Shown: positions 1 through 9,240, counted from the first letter of the stretch. The stretch: 64,000 bases of DNA from Rhizobium sp. 11515TR (GCF_002277895.1 NZ_CP022998.1:2089501-2153500); one strand, 5' to 3'. Program-made: numbers and translations. The notes: generated by a model not told the origin, from the sequence alone.

Positions 1-577
1 AGTATTCTTCCGAGATAAAGCGTTCGATCTCCGACTCGCGATCGCAAACGAGGCGAAGTGCTACGGATTGAACGCGACCGGCCGAGCGAGCGCCGGGCAG
101 CTTGCGCCAGAGCACCGGCGACAGGTTGAAGCCGACGAGATAATCAAGGGCGCGGCGGGCGAGGTAGGCGTCCACCAGCGGTACGTCGATGTCGCGCGGC
201 TCAGCCATGGCGTCGAGCACAGCCTTCTTGGTGATGGCATTGAAGACCACACGCTTCACCGGCTTGCCGTTGATGACGCGCTTCTTGTTCAGTACGTCGA
301 GCACATGCCAGGAAATGGCTTCACCCTCGCGATCCGGGTCGGTCGCGAGAATTAGACCGTCGGAGGTTTTAAGCGCGTCGGCGATGTCTTTGATGCGCTT
401 TTGCGAGGCACCATCGACTTCCCACAGCATTTCGAAATCCTGATCCGGCAGCACCGAACCGTCTTTGGCGGGCAGGTCGCGCACATGGCCGAAGGAAGCA
501 AGAACCTTATATCCGGGTCCCAGATATTTATTGATTGTCTTGGCCTTGGCAGGCGATTCCACCACTACAACGTTCAT
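1..577 (-). CDS. topA: DNA topoisomerase I, N-terminal part (cut by window edge)
   Basis: Type IA topoisomerase that relaxes negatively supercoiled DNA. About 192 N-terminal residues are visible; the rest lies beyond position 1. The protein opens MNVVVVESPAKAKTINKYLG, the hallmark of TopA, and carries the TOPRIM acidic motif ATDPDREGEAI, followed by the RSAGRVQSVALR stretch before the window edge. An in-frame ATG lies one codon upstream (578-580), but the family usually starts MNVV. dprA follows the same direction upstream, a gene pairing common in Rhizobiales; a palindromic repeat separates the two. Confidence 0.97.
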   Translation of the reverse strand, partial: MNVVVVESPAKAKTINKYLGPGYKVLASFGHVRDLPAKDGSVLPDQDFEMLWEVDGASQKRIKDIADALKTSDGLILATDPDREGEAISWHVLDVLNKKRVINGKPVKRVVFNAITKKAVLDAMAEPRDIDVPLVDAYLARRALDYLVGFNLSPVLWRKLPGARSAGRVQSVALRLVCDRESEIERFISEEY

Positions 578-690
578 CATCAAGTCTCTGAATAAGAGGT
601 CGCGCCGGTATAAGGCGCGGGAGATACCGGGTTTTTCCGTCTTCCCGGCCCTCCGACATGGACAGGGAAATCGTCGCGGTCAAGAGGCTA

Positions 691-796
691 CTGCATAATT
701 CCTTAAATCGGAATCGATTGAAGGACAAAATTATGCAGCACCTTTAACGTGTTACAGCGACCTTCGCGCGTCATTATGTGACGCGCGGCGCTGTAA
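691..796. repeat. Palindromic intergenic repeat, copy 1
   Basis: Two nested hairpins fill the topA-dprA gap. The first has arms CTGCATAATT (691-700) and AATTATGCAG (729-738). The second has TTACAGCG (752-759) with CGCTGTAA (789-796) and CGCGCGTCA (765-773) with TGACGCGCG (779-787). The second half closely resembles 26391-26452, so this is a dispersed element. It resembles palindromic intergenic repeats common in Rhizobium genomes; that family link is from memory. Confidence 0.75.
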
Positions 797-857
797 TGCG
801 GTTTTTGCGCTTGGCGCGACGATGCGATGCTTAGAATCGGTACGCGTGTCACAGTTT

Positions 858-2006
858 TCAATCCAGCATGGAGATCGACACAAGTCCGCCGGGGTGCCGA
901 TGCAGCCGACCAGCCATGTCGAGTTCGAGAAGAACGGAGTGAACGGCCGATATCGGCAGGCCGGTATGGCGGACGATATCGTCGATCTCGACCGGCGTCG
1001 GCCCGAGTGCTTCGACGATATGGTCGCGCTCGGCGTCATCGGGTGGCGCGGTGAGCGGCGTGCTCCTTTCCACGGGTGGCACTACGGCGCGCGGGCGAAA
1101 AAGGTCCGGCTCGGCGAGCGGCCGCAGCGCCTCAACGACATCGTCCGGCGTTGTAACGATCATCGCGCCATCTTTCAGCAAGCCGTTCGTCCCTTCGCAG
1201 CGCGGATCGAGCGGCGACCCGGGAACGGCGAAGACAAGTCGGCCAAATTCGCCAGCAAGTCGCGCGGTTATCAGCGAACCGGATCGCGTTGCCGCCTCGA
1301 CGACCACGACACCCAGCGATATGCCTGCGATGAGGCGATTGCGGCGCGGGAAATCGCGTGCCCGAGGTTCCCAGCCGAACGGCATCTCGCTCACGGCAAG
1401 CCCGTCGCCGTCCCAGATATCGTTGAGCAGGCCGATATTCTCGGGTGGGTAGGGCTGGTCGAGCCCGCCGGCCATGGCGGCGATCGTGCCGGTCGCAAGA
1501 CTGGCGCGGTGGGCGGCTGTATCAATGCCGCGTGCTAGGCCCGAGACCACGGCATAGCCGGCCTCGCCACAGAGGCGTGCGATCATGGCCGTGAATTTGA
1601 CGCCGCTGATCGATGCATTTCGCGAGCCGACCATGCCGATGGCCGGACGCGTCGCTGTCGGCACATTGCCTTTGACAGCGAGGAGTGGGGGAGCGCCATC
1701 GATCTCGCGAAGGGCAGGGGGATAGTCCGGTTCGCCGATGCCGATGAAGCGTGCGCCAAAACGATGTGCCGCTTCCAGCTCCCGCAAAGCGTCCCGCTCG
1801 TCGGCGATGCGGATCGCGCGCGTCGAGCCGCCGCGCTGCGAAAGCTCCGGCAGAGCGGCCAGGGCCGCTTCGGCCGAACCATAGTGATTGATGAGATCGC
1901 GGAAGGTGGTGGGACCGACATTGTCGGAGCGTATGAGCCTGAGCCAGGCGATTCTTTGTCTTTCGGTCAGCGCAACTCCCGTCCGTCTTGCGCTGCCTGT
2001 GTCCAT
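858..2006 (-). CDS. dprA: DNA-processing protein DprA
   Basis: DprA loads RecA on incoming single-stranded DNA during natural transformation; in non-competent rhizobia its role is uncertain. The 382-residue protein has an N-terminal helical part, then the Rossmann-like core with GSRNAS (127-132), GLARGIDTAAH (from 156) and GGLDQPYPPEN, and a C-terminal winged helix (about 310-370). The start ATG shares one base with the plsY stop (TAATG), implying translational coupling. Length and motifs are normal for the family. Confidence 0.95.
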   Translation of the reverse strand: MDTGSARRTGVALTERQRIAWLRLIRSDNVGPTTFRDLINHYGSAEAALAALPELSQRGGSTRAIRIADERDALRELEAAHRFGARFIGIGEPDYPPALREIDGAPPLLAVKGNVPTATRPAIGMVGSRNASISGVKFTAMIARLCGEAGYAVVSGLARGIDTAAHRASLATGTIAAMAGGLDQPYPPENIGLLNDIWDGDGLAVSEMPFGWEPRARDFPRRNRLIAGISLGVVVVEAATRSGSLITARLAGEFGRLVFAVPGSPLDPRCEGTNGLLKDGAMIVTTPDDVVEALRPLAEPDLFRPRAVVPPVERSTPLTAPPDDAERDHIVEALGPTPVEIDDIVRHTGLPISAVHSVLLELDMAGRLHRHPGGLVSISMLD

Positions 2007-2623
2007 TATCCCTTTGCTCCGATCTTGCCTTCCGTTCCCGCAGTCAGCCGGGCGATATTTGCCCTATGCTTATACCAGGAGATGACGGTCATCAGCGCCA
2101 TGACAGCGGCGATTTTGTCGACGCCCAATATCCACAATACAACCGGTATGACAAGAGTTGCAACCAGTGCGGAAAGCGAGGAATAGCGCGTGGTAAAAGC
2201 GATCGTCAGCCAGACGATGGCGAAAATCAAAGCCATCAGCGGCGCGACCCCAAGCAGGATGCCGAGATAGGTGGCGACGCCCTTGCCGCCCTTGAAGCCG
2301 ATCCAAACCGGGAAAATGTGGCCGATGAAGGCGGCGAAGCCGGCGAGCACGCCGGCATCCTCTCCGAAGAAATGCACGGCGATCAGGACGGCGGCTGTGC
2401 CCTTGAAGGCATCGAGCAATAGGGTTGCGGCCGCAAGCCCCTTGTTACCGGTGCGCAGCACATTGGTTGCGCCGATATTGCCCGAGCCGATGTTGCGCAC
2501 GTCGCCGAGGCCGGCCATGCGGGTCAGCAGCAAGCCGAAGGGGATGGAGCCGAGTAGATAGCCGATGACGAGGGCTGCCAGCGCGGTCTGCAGGGTAAGC
2601 TGCCAAGTCCAGAAATCAGCCAT
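2006..2623 (-). CDS. plsY: Glycerol-3-phosphate acyltransferase PlsY
   Basis: Integral membrane enzyme that transfers the acyl group from acyl-phosphate to glycerol-3-phosphate, the first acylation in phospholipid synthesis. At 205 residues it has the expected five or so membrane segments. Family motifs are seen: GSIPFG near residue 25, [15 protein letters not shown] near 42-56, and the [10 protein letters not shown] loop. It lies between pyrC' and dprA in the same direction and overlaps the dprA start by one base. Confidence 0.95.
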   Translation of the reverse strand: MADFWTWQLTLQTALAALVIGYLLGSIPFGLLLTRMAGLGDVRNIGSGNIGATNVLRTGNKGLAAATLLLDAFKGTAAVLIAVHFFGEDAGVLAGFAAFIGHIFPVWIGFKGGKGVATYLGILLGVAPLMALIFAIVWLTIAFTTRYSSLSALVATLVIPVVLWILGVDKIAAVMALMTVISWYKHRANIARLTAGTEGKIGAKG

Positions 2624-2657
2624 CGCGTCTTATTCTCCGTAAACCCTGGCGCTTGCC

Positions 2658-3947
2658 TCAGAGACTGTGAACCGGCTTGCCGGCGACATAGGTTGCAACC
2701 GCCCGGCCGCTCATTCTCGCATCCTCGAAGGGCGTATTCTTCGAGCGCGACAAAAGCATGTCTTTTGCGACAAGCCAAGGCTCGTCGAGATCGACGAGAG
2801 CGATATCCGCTTTGGCGCCCGGCTTCAGCGTGCCGGCGGGGAGCCCGAAGATCTGCGCCGGCCGCGTCGAGAGCGCATCGACGAGCCGCATCAAGCTGAC
2901 CTGACCGCTGTGATAGAGCCGGAGTGCCGCCGGAAGCAGCGTTTCGAGCCCGACGGCACCGTCCTCTGCTTCGCCGAACGGCAGGCGTTTCGTATCGACG
3001 TCCTGCGGATCGTGCGACGAGACGATGATGTCGATCGTGCCGTCGGCCAGCGCCTCGATCATCCCCGTGCGATCGTCTTCGGAGCGCAGCGGCGGGTAGA
3101 GCTTGAAGAAGGTCCGGTATTCGCCGATGTCGTTCTCGTTGAGCGCAAGATTGTTGATGGAGATGCCGCAGGTGACCCTGGCGCCGCGCGAGCGGGCGAG
3201 GCGGATGGCTTCGGCCGATTCCGGCACGGAGATCATAGCAGCGTGGTAATGGCTGCGCGTCAGTGTCGCAATGCGGAGGTCGCGCTCCAGCGGGATCAGT
3301 TCGGCTTCTTTCGGAATGCCGGAGAGGCCAAGCCAGCTTGCCAGAAGGCCTTCGTGCATGACGCCGTTGGCGCCGAGATATTTGTCGCGTGTCTCGCAGG
3401 AAATCACGGCGCCAAATTCGCGCGCATAGGTCATGATGCGGCGCAGAACCTGACTGTCATGGACACTGGAATGCGCGTCGGTGAACACGACAGCTCCGGC
3501 TTCGCGCAGCAGGGCGATTTCCGTCATCTCTTCGCCGGCAAGTCCCTTGGTGAGGGCAGCGGCGGGATAGACATTGACGACGGCCGTATCGCGGGCCGTC
3601 TTCCGGACGAATTCGACGAGGGCAATATCATCGATAACCGGATCCGTGTCCGGCATCATGATGAAGGAGGTGACGCCGCCGGCCGCAGCCGCGCGGCTTG
3701 CGGAGGCGATCGTTTCGCGATGCTCGCCGCCCGGTTCGCCGACATGCACGCGTGCATCGACCAGGCCGGGGATGGCGACGAGACCGTTGCAGTCGCGAAC
3801 AGTCGCGCCTTTGGGAATGCCGTGGTTCTTCGCATCCTTGCCGGAGGCAACGATTACGCCGTCTTCGACGACAAGCGTGCCGACCTCGTCGAGATCGCGC
3901 GAGGGATCGATGATGCGGACATTCTGAAAGACGATCGAGTTGCTCAT
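2658..3947 (-). CDS. Dihydroorotase-like protein, probably catalytically inactive (PyrC')
   Basis: Amidohydrolase-superfamily protein of the class I dihydroorotase family, 429 residues, whose start overlaps the end of pyrB by ATGA. The family fold is clear ([26 protein letters not shown]), but the metal and substrate residues are replaced. In the D-x-H-x-H-x-R motif the first His is Arg66 and the Arg is Gly70, leaving only His68. The HCE motif is SCE (Ser183), the second HxxH His is Met238, and the catalytic Asp of the TDH motif is Ser311. Pseudomonas encodes such a pseudo-dihydroorotase as a structural partner of aspartate transcarbamoylase, and the pyrB coupling suggests the same here. An active pyrC would have to lie elsewhere. 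Confidence 0.88.
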   Translation of the reverse strand: MSNSIVFQNVRIIDPSRDLDEVGTLVVEDGVIVASGKDAKNHGIPKGATVRDCNGLVAIPGLVDARVHVGEPGGEHRETIASASRAAAAGGVTSFIMMPDTDPVIDDIALVEFVRKTARDTAVVNVYPAAALTKGLAGEEMTEIALLREAGAVVFTDAHSSVHDSQVLRRIMTYAREFGAVISCETRDKYLGANGVMHEGLLASWLGLSGIPKEAELIPLERDLRIATLTRSHYHAAMISVPESAEAIRLARSRGARVTCGISINNLALNENDIGEYRTFFKLYPPLRSEDDRTGMIEALADGTIDIIVSSHDPQDVDTKRLPFGEAEDGAVGLETLLPAALRLYHSGQVSLMRLVDALSTRPAQIFGLPAGTLKPGAKADIALVDLDEPWLVAKDMLLSRSKNTPFEDARMSGRAVATYVAGKPVHSL

Positions 3948-4900
3948 GCGCCGGCTCCCTCGGTGCGAGGTCCCTGGTTCTGCGAAACGAGCAAGGTCTC
4001 CATCACGGCCATGCGGACGGCGACGCCCATTTCCACCTGTTCGGCGATGACGCTTTGCGGGCCATCGGCCACCTCGGAGGCGATTTCCACTCCGCGGTTC
4101 ATTGGGCCTGGATGCATTACGAGCGCATCTTCCTTGGCGGCCTTGAGCGTCTCGGCGTCGAGTCCGTAGAAGTGATAATATTCGCGCACCGAAGGCACGA
4201 AAGCGCCCGACATGCGCTCGCGCTGCAGCCGCAGCATCATCACGACGTCGGCATCCTTCAGCCCTTCTTTCATCGAATGGAAGACCTCGACACCCATGTC
4301 GGCGACACCGGCCGGCAGCAGTGTAGCGGGGGCCACGACCCGGACGCGTGCTCCCATGGCGTTGAGAAGCAGGATATTCGAGCGGGCCACGCGCGAATGC
4401 AGCACGTCGCCGCAGATCGCCACGATGATGCGCGAAAGCTTGCCCTTGGCGCGGCGGATCGTCAGCGCGTCGAGAAGCGCCTGGGTCGGATGCTCGTGCT
4501 GGCCGTCGCCGGCATTGACGACCGAGCAGGAGACTTTCTGCGCCAAAAGCGCGGCGGCGCCCGCGCTCGAATGGCGGATGACAAGCACATCAGGCCGCAT
4601 CGCATTCAGCGTCATCGCCGTATCAATCAGCGTCTCGCCCTTTTTGACGGAGGAATTGCCGACCGACATGTTCATCACATCGGCGCCGAGCCGTTTGCCG
4701 GCAAGCTCGAAGGAGGATTGTGTGCGCGTCGATGCTTCGAAGAAGAGATTGATCTGCGTCAACCCGCGAAGCGTCGACGTCTTTTTCTCGCGCTGGCGGC
4801 TGATCTTGACCGCTTCGTCGGCCTTGTCGAGAAGATAGGTGATATCCTGCTCGGTGAGGCCCTTGATGCCGATGAGGTGGCGGTGGGGAAAGAAGACCAT
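3944..4900 (-). CDS. pyrB: Aspartate carbamoyltransferase catalytic chain
   Basis: Condenses carbamoyl phosphate with aspartate, the committed step of pyrimidine synthesis. The 318-residue protein has the carbamoyl-phosphate loop [20 protein letters not shown] near residue 53, [16 protein letters not shown] near 131 and the aspartate-loop [10 protein letters not shown] with HPGPMNRG near the C-terminus. It overlaps the downstream dihydroorotase-like gene by four bases. No pyrI is present, consistent with the PyrB/pseudo-PyrC dodecamer type of ATCase. Confidence 0.97.
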   Translation of the reverse strand: MVFFPHRHLIGIKGLTEQDITYLLDKADEAVKISRQREKKTSTLRGLTQINLFFEASTRTQSSFELAGKRLGADVMNMSVGNSSVKKGETLIDTAMTLNAMRPDVLVIRHSSAGAAALLAQKVSCSVVNAGDGQHEHPTQALLDALTIRRAKGKLSRIIVAICGDVLHSRVARSNILLLNAMGARVRVVAPATLLPAGVADMGVEVFHSMKEGLKDADVVMMLRLQRERMSGAFVPSVREYYHFYGLDAETLKAAKEDALVMHPGPMNRGVEIASEVADGPQSVIAEQVEMGVAVRMAVMETLLVSQNQGPRTEGAGA

Positions 4901-5085
4901 GAACCTGCCCTCTGAATTTCGTCAGGCGGTCTATAAAGAGGGAGCGCCGATGGGGCAAGCGGCGGTGTGTATTGAGCCTGTTTGTTCCCCATGCAATTTC
5001 GCCCGAATCCCGCTACAGGAGCGATGCCGGTGGGAGACGTAACTTCCAGTTTCCCTTTGCAACCCACTTGCTCTACAAGCGATTC

Positions 5086-6744
5086 ATGACCCAAGCGACC
5101 CGGACTGACGACCCCTTTGCCGACCTGAACCAGCCGAGCCTCTGGACCGGCATCAATGCCTATCGTTCCGATCCGCTGATCGTCGATCTCACCTCCGGCC
5201 TGCCGCGTTCAATACGGGAAGAGCTGGAGCAGCACGGTCGTTTCGTCACCTCGCACGAGGCCCAGGAACTGGCGCGCATGGCAAACCAGGGCACGCCGCA
5301 GCTCCGCACCCATGGGCCGCGCGGCGAGCGTCTGGATGTCGTGGAATTCCATCCGGCCTGGCATGCGCTGATGCGGCGCTCCATGGCGATGGGCCTGCAT
5401 TCCTCGATCTGGGATGCGCAGGCTGACCCTGAAGCAAAGGGTCATTCGCACAAGGTGCGCGCCGCCCGCTTCTATCTGACGGCGCAGCTCGAATGCGGCC
5501 ATCTCTGCCCCCTCACGATGACCAGCGCCTCGGTCGCCGCCATGATGGCCTCGCCAGCGGTGCAGAAGGACTGGGCGCCCAAGATTCTCTCCCGCAAATA
5601 CGACTCGTCCAACAAGCCCGCCATGCAGAAGAGCGCCGTCACCATCGGAATGGGCATGACGGAGAAGCAGGGCGGCACGGATGTGCGCGCCAACCGAACA
5701 ACTGCCGACAAGGTCAGCGAAGGCATCTACCGGCTATCGGGCCACAAGTGGTTCATGTCGGCGCCGATGAGTGACGCCTTCATCATGCTCGCGCAGACCA
5801 AGGACGGCATGGGCTGCTTCCTAGTGCCGCGGCTGCTGGAGGATGGCTCGGCCAACGGTCTTCATTTCCAGCGGTTGAAGGATAAGCTCGGCAACCGCTC
5901 GAACGCCTCTTCTGAAGTCGAGTTCACCGATACGTTCGGCTTCCTCCTTGGCGCACCCGATGCCGGCATCCGCACGATCCTCGATATGGTAACGCTGACG
6001 CGGCTCGATTGCGCACTGGCCTCCGCCGGCATCATGCGTGCCTCACTCGCCGAAGCCGTGCATCATGCGCGCGGTCGCAGCGTCTTTGGCAAGATGTTGG
6101 TCCACCAGCCGATCATGACGCGCGTGCTTGCCGATATGGCGCTCGATGTCGCCGCCGCAACCGCGCTCGCCTTCCGTCTGGCCGAGGCCTTCGACAAGGC
6201 CAGCGGCAGCAGCGAGGACGCGGCCTATGCACGCGTCATGACGCCGGTCGCCAAATACTGGTGCTGCAAGATCGCACCCGCACTGATCTATGAAGCCATG
6301 GAGTGCATCGGCGGCAGCGGCTACATCGAAGAGCGTCCGATTGCCCGCCATTACCGCGAAGCTCCCGTCAATGCGATCTGGGAAGGCTCCGGCAATGTCA
6401 TGGCGCTCGATGTCCTGCGCGTGTTGAACCGGGGCAAAGACCTGTTCGAAACAGTCTTTGCCGGTCTCGCACGCGATCTCGGCCCGGCTGGCAAGAAGAC
6501 CATCGATGTCCTGCGCGCCGCCATGGCGCTTTGCGAACAGGATGAAGGCGCCGCCCGTTTGCTGGTGGAACAACTGGCGCTCGCAGCCGGTGCGGCCGAG
6601 CTTTATCGCCTCGGAGCCGGCAAGATCGCCGACGCCTTCATCGAAACCCGTCTCGCCGGCGGCTGGCGCGCGACCTACGGGATGCTCGATTCGCGCTTCG
6701 ATGCTAGCTACATCGTCGATCTACTGTATCCGCCGGCGACATAG
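5086..6744 (+). CDS. AidB-like acyl-CoA dehydrogenase family protein
   Basis: FAD-dependent acyl-CoA dehydrogenase relative of 552 residues, close in length and layout to E. coli AidB, which binds DNA and is induced by alkylation stress. Seen are the N-terminal DPFADLNQPSLWTG opening, the FAD region GMGMTEKQGGTDVRAN near 185, and the C-terminal GGSGYIEERPIARHYREAPVN and WEGSGNV motifs. The ATG at 5086 is chosen because the N-terminus then matches the family; upstream in-frame starts add a non-homologous leader. It is divergent from pyrB, sharing the 4901-5085 promoter region. The substrate is unknown. Confidence 0.9.
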   Translation: MTQATRTDDPFADLNQPSLWTGINAYRSDPLIVDLTSGLPRSIREELEQHGRFVTSHEAQELARMANQGTPQLRTHGPRGERLDVVEFHPAWHALMRRSMAMGLHSSIWDAQADPEAKGHSHKVRAARFYLTAQLECGHLCPLTMTSASVAAMMASPAVQKDWAPKILSRKYDSSNKPAMQKSAVTIGMGMTEKQGGTDVRANRTTADKVSEGIYRLSGHKWFMSAPMSDAFIMLAQTKDGMGCFLVPRLLEDGSANGLHFQRLKDKLGNRSNASSEVEFTDTFGFLLGAPDAGIRTILDMVTLTRLDCALASAGIMRASLAEAVHHARGRSVFGKMLVHQPIMTRVLADMALDVAAATALAFRLAEAFDKASGSSEDAAYARVMTPVAKYWCCKIAPALIYEAMECIGGSGYIEERPIARHYREAPVNAIWEGSGNVMALDVLRVLNRGKDLFETVFAGLARDLGPAGKKTIDVLRAAMALCEQDEGAARLLVEQLALAAGAAELYRLGAGKIADAFIETRLAGGWRATYGMLDSRFDASYIVDLLYPPAT

Positions 6745-6784
6745 CACTGCGCCAGCGATTCTGTCACGACATTCTTGATTGATG

Positions 6785-6815
6785 CGATACCAATATTTAT
6801 TATCTATTGGTATCG
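6785..6815. promoter_or_regulatory. Perfect 11-bp inverted repeat upstream of parD, likely operator
   Basis: CGATACCAATA (6785-6795) and TATTGGTATCG (6805-6815) form a perfect inverted repeat with a 9-base spacer, ending 14 bases before the parD start and overlapping the expected promoter zone. ParD-type antitoxins repress their own operon by binding such palindromes, so this is the probable ParD operator (inference). Confidence 0.7.
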
Positions 6816-6829
6816 GCAAGGAGGGCTTC

Positions 6830-7075
6830 ATGGCTCGCAACACATCCGTCTCGCTGGGAGATCATTTCAGCGCCTTCATCGAGGAACAGATAAAGACGGG
6901 CCGGTATGGCTCTGCCAGTGATGTTGTTCGCGCAGGTCTGCGCCTGCTTGAAGAGCACGAGGTAAAGGTCAAGGCCCTGCAGAATGCGTTGATCGCCGGT
7001 GAGGAATCCGGGGAGGTTGCTTCCTTCGATAACGCCGCATTCCTCAAGCGGATGCGCGCGACCTATGGTGAATAG
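6830..7075 (+). CDS. parD: Type II antitoxin of the ParD family
   Basis: An 81-residue ribbon-helix-helix antitoxin. The N-terminal half (MARNTSVSLGDHFSAFIEEQ, then YGSASDVVRAGLRLLEEHE) is the DNA-binding dimer typical of ParD/CC2985 proteins. The C-terminal half (EESGEVASFDNAAFLKRMR) is the toxin-binding tail. The ATG at 6830 follows an AAGGAGGG ribosome-binding site; an in-frame ATG at 6779 lies inside the operator and is unlikely. The partner toxin downstream is broken, so this is probably an orphan antitoxin. Confidence 0.9.
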   Translation: MARNTSVSLGDHFSAFIEEQIKTGRYGSASDVVRAGLRLLEEHEVKVKALQNALIAGEESGEVASFDNAAFLKRMRATYGE

Positions 7076-7362
7076 GCCTTGCAAGTACGGTCTTTCTCCG
7101 CTTGCGGTGGCCATCTTGAAGGTATCTGGCGATATACGGTCGAGAACTGGTCTGCAAGGCAAGCCGAGATCTACCATGCCGAAATCGTTGAAGCTTTCGA
7201 GGGATTGGCATCCGACCTGAAAACGCTCGTCCTGCTGATGTCCGTGACGGCTATTTCAAATATGCCGTAGGGTCTCATATGATCTACTATCTTTTACGGG
7301 ATGGCGAAATCGCGATCATTCGCATATTGCATCGGCGAATGGATGTCGGTCGGCATCTTTGA
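7068..7362 (+). pseudogene. parE: Frameshifted ParE toxin remnant
   Basis: Three frames each carry part of a normal ParE toxin. The start GTG at 7068 overlaps parD and gives VNRPCKYGLSPLA. Another frame (about 7112-7226) gives LEGIWRYTVENWSARQAE and AFEGLASDLKT. A third (about 7228-7362) gives RPADVRDGYFKYAVGSH, then IIRILHRRMDVGRHL and a stop. Joining the frames rebuilds a protein of about 97 residues, the family length. Two frameshifts, near 7105-7112 and 7218-7228, break it, so an active toxin is not expected. Confidence 0.85.
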
Positions 7363-7516
7363 AGAGATGTCTGGCGCCGGAAACGACAGTGTGGTTTGGT
7401 CAGTTTCTCTAATCTGTGGATTCGCGCGATTTGGCGGACAAGAAGTCTGACGGCTTTGTTGTTCAAGGTGATCCGGCTTGTTATTCACCGCTCGGTGACA
7501 GATTGGAGTCGAGTCG

Positions 7517-8173
7517 ATGGCCCCCGCAAACGCTGCCGTTAAAATCCCTTTGGAAATGCCTGTCGTGGAAAAGCGCGTGCGCAATCGCGCCGCGACGGAG
7601 CAGGCAATCCTGGATGCTGCCAAACGGCTTCTGGCGGAGGAGGGGTTCCAGAATTTCGGTATCAATGCGGTCGCCCGCGGTGCCGGCTGCGACAAGCAGC
7701 TGATCTACCGCTATTACGGCGGCTTGAATGGTCTTGTGGAGGCCATCGGTACCGATCTCGGCAACTGGGTCGCCGATCGCATTCCCGACGATACCGGCGG
7801 CATGTTCCTTTTGACCTATGGCGATCTGATGGAGCGGCTTTCGATGCTGTTTCTCGATGCTTTGCGCGCCGATCCGCTGATGCGTCGCATCGTCGCCTGG
7901 GAAGTCTCCGAAAATAGCGAGCAGGTGCGCCGGCTGTCCGAGGCCCGATCCAAGGCGCTCGCCGGCTGGATCGACCGCATGCGCGGCTCGCTCGTGCCGC
8001 CCAAGGGCGTCGATGCCCAGGCGGTCAATGCCATGATCTTTGCCGCTATTCAGCACATCGTGCTGGCTGCGGCCGTCAGCGACCAATGCGCCGGTCTCGT
8101 CTTGAAGAACGGCAAGGATTGGGAGAAGGCGGCAACGGCCTTGAAGCGGATCGTGCGCGGCGTCTACGGTTGA
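7517..8173 (+). CDS. TetR/AcrR family transcriptional regulator
   Basis: A 218-residue repressor-type regulator. The N-terminal helix-turn-helix is clear: RAATEQAILDAAKRLLAEEG, FGINAVARGAGCDKQLIYRYYGG (residues about 24-70). The remaining helical part is the ligand-binding and dimer domain, with no recognisable ligand. No divergent or co-directional target is obvious; the downstream genes encode small membrane proteins. The 7363-7516 gap before it shows no gene. Confidence 0.9.
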   Translation: MAPANAAVKIPLEMPVVEKRVRNRAATEQAILDAAKRLLAEEGFQNFGINAVARGAGCDKQLIYRYYGGLNGLVEAIGTDLGNWVADRIPDDTGGMFLLTYGDLMERLSMLFLDALRADPLMRRIVAWEVSENSEQVRRLSEARSKALAGWIDRMRGSLVPPKGVDAQAVNAMIFAAIQHIVLAAAVSDQCAGLVLKNGKDWEKAATALKRIVRGVYG

Positions 8174-8303
8174 TATCGACCATCGGGCAGGGGATATCCA
8201 CAGCTCCGCCTTACCGTTAACCTTAACAAATGGTTTACATTGCGCCGCAGCGGTTAACTCGTCACTGTTGGAAGACGATTAGTTAACCATCAAGCGTGCA
8301 GCC

Positions 8304-8477
8304 ATGGGGTTAAAACCCGCAAAATTAGTGTTTCTCGTGACGGCGGTGATGTTCTTTGCCGTGCTCGCACTAGATATCACGCTGCCGACAATGGTGTTGA
8401 GCGCCATGGCGCTGTCGAACTGGTTTGTCCTTTCGGCTGGCACGACGCAATTTCAGCGTCGAAGAGGTACCGCATGA
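8304..8477 (+). CDS. Small membrane protein, unknown
   Basis: A 57-residue reading frame starting MGLKPAKLVFLVTAVMFFAV, with one hydrophobic segment (about 8-32). It overlaps the next gene by ATGA, which argues for a real coupled gene. The 8174-8303 stretch upstream is AT-richer with several GTTAAC-type motifs and probably holds the promoter. I do not recognise the product. Confidence 0.5.
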   Translation: MGLKPAKLVFLVTAVMFFAVLALDITLPTMVLSAMALSNWFVLSAGTTQFQRRRGTA

Positions 8478-8809
8478 AGTGGTTGTTGATTTGCTGGGCC
8501 GGACCGGTCTCGTTTCTCGGGGCATGGTATTACCTGTCGTACTACGACATGAGCTTCGGCATCTTCATGCTGACGCGGCAGATGCACGATCTGGTGTTCG
8601 ATATCTACGGCAAGATCCTCGGCATTCCGCCCGAGACCATTCCGCCGCTGGTAGCGCGCGCCATCGCCTTCGATAGCCTGCTGGTCTTCGCAATCTACGG
8701 CTTCCGCCGACGGGCTGCGATCATCGGATGGTGGAGGCGCCGTCAGGAGGCATCCGAATCGGGCAAGGCTGCCCTGCCAAGTGCCGATAGCCTGTCCAAG
8801 GCTCCCTGA
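8474..8809 (+). CDS. DUF6105 family membrane protein
   Basis: A 111-residue protein opening [20 protein letters not shown], with hydrophobic helices near residues 3-22 and 60-75 and a basic, cytoplasm-like C-terminal tail ([15 protein letters not shown]). The pattern ([26 protein letters not shown]) matches a family I recall as DUF6105 in Rhizobiaceae; function unknown. Its 3' end overlaps the convergent ruvX by 67 bases. Confidence 0.75.
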   Translation: MKWLLICWAGPVSFLGAWYYLSYYDMSFGIFMLTRQMHDLVFDIYGKILGIPPETIPPLVARAIAFDSLLVFAIYGFRRRAAIIGWWRRRQEASESGKAALPSADSLSKAP

Positions 8810-9240
8810 AGAATGAAGCTTGCCGCCGCCGAGTCGATGCGCTCGGCGCGCTTGGCGCGCGAGACGTCCATTTCCAGCAGCGCCCGCTCGGCCGCAACGG
8901 TCGAAAGCCGCTCGTCCCAGAAGACGAAGGGCAGGGCGGTCTTTTCCGACATGCTGCGCACGAAGGCGCGCGTTGCTTGCACGCGCGGTCCGGCAGAGCC
9001 ATCCATATTCATCGGGAGCCCTATGACGAAGGCTGCGACCTTTTCCTTCTCGGCGAAAGCGAGCAGCGTTTCGGCATCCTGGGTGAATTTCACGCGCTTG
9101 ATGACGGGACGAGGTGTGGCGAAGCGCCGTCCGAGATCTGACATGGCCAACCCGATCGTCTTCGTGCCGAGGTCGAGACCGGCGATCGGCTGGCCGGGCA
9201 GGAGCATCACGGCTAGATCTTCGATGGTCAGCGTGGTCAT
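8743..9240 (-). CDS. ruvX: Putative pre-16S rRNA nuclease / Holliday junction resolvase-like RuvX (YqgF)
   Basis: RNase H-fold protein of 165 residues implicated in processing the 5' end of 16S rRNA. Motifs: [15 protein letters not shown] near residue 20, [11 protein letters not shown] near 76, [17 protein letters not shown] near 113 and the late acidic [13 protein letters not shown]. The start MTTLTIED at 9240 fits the family; an upstream in-frame ATG at 9369 would run through the palindromic repeat. It converges on the DUF6105 gene. Confidence 0.93.
   Translation of the reverse strand: MTTLTIEDLAVMLLPGQPIAGLDLGTKTIGLAMSDLGRRFATPRPVIKRVKFTQDAETLLAFAEKEKVAAFVIGLPMNMDGSAGPRVQATRAFVRSMSEKTALPFVFWDERLSTVAAERALLEMDVSRAKRAERIDSAAASFILQGALDRLSALGRAALPDSDAS

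Noticed and set aside
2667..4169. 500-codon open frame on the + strand
   Set aside because: Antisense shadow of the dihydroorotase-like gene and the end of pyrB; no family-like sequence.
8200..8303. Possible CtrA-type TTAA-N7-TTAA sites
   Set aside because: Several GTTAAC/TTAACC words occur, but none has the required 7-base spacing.
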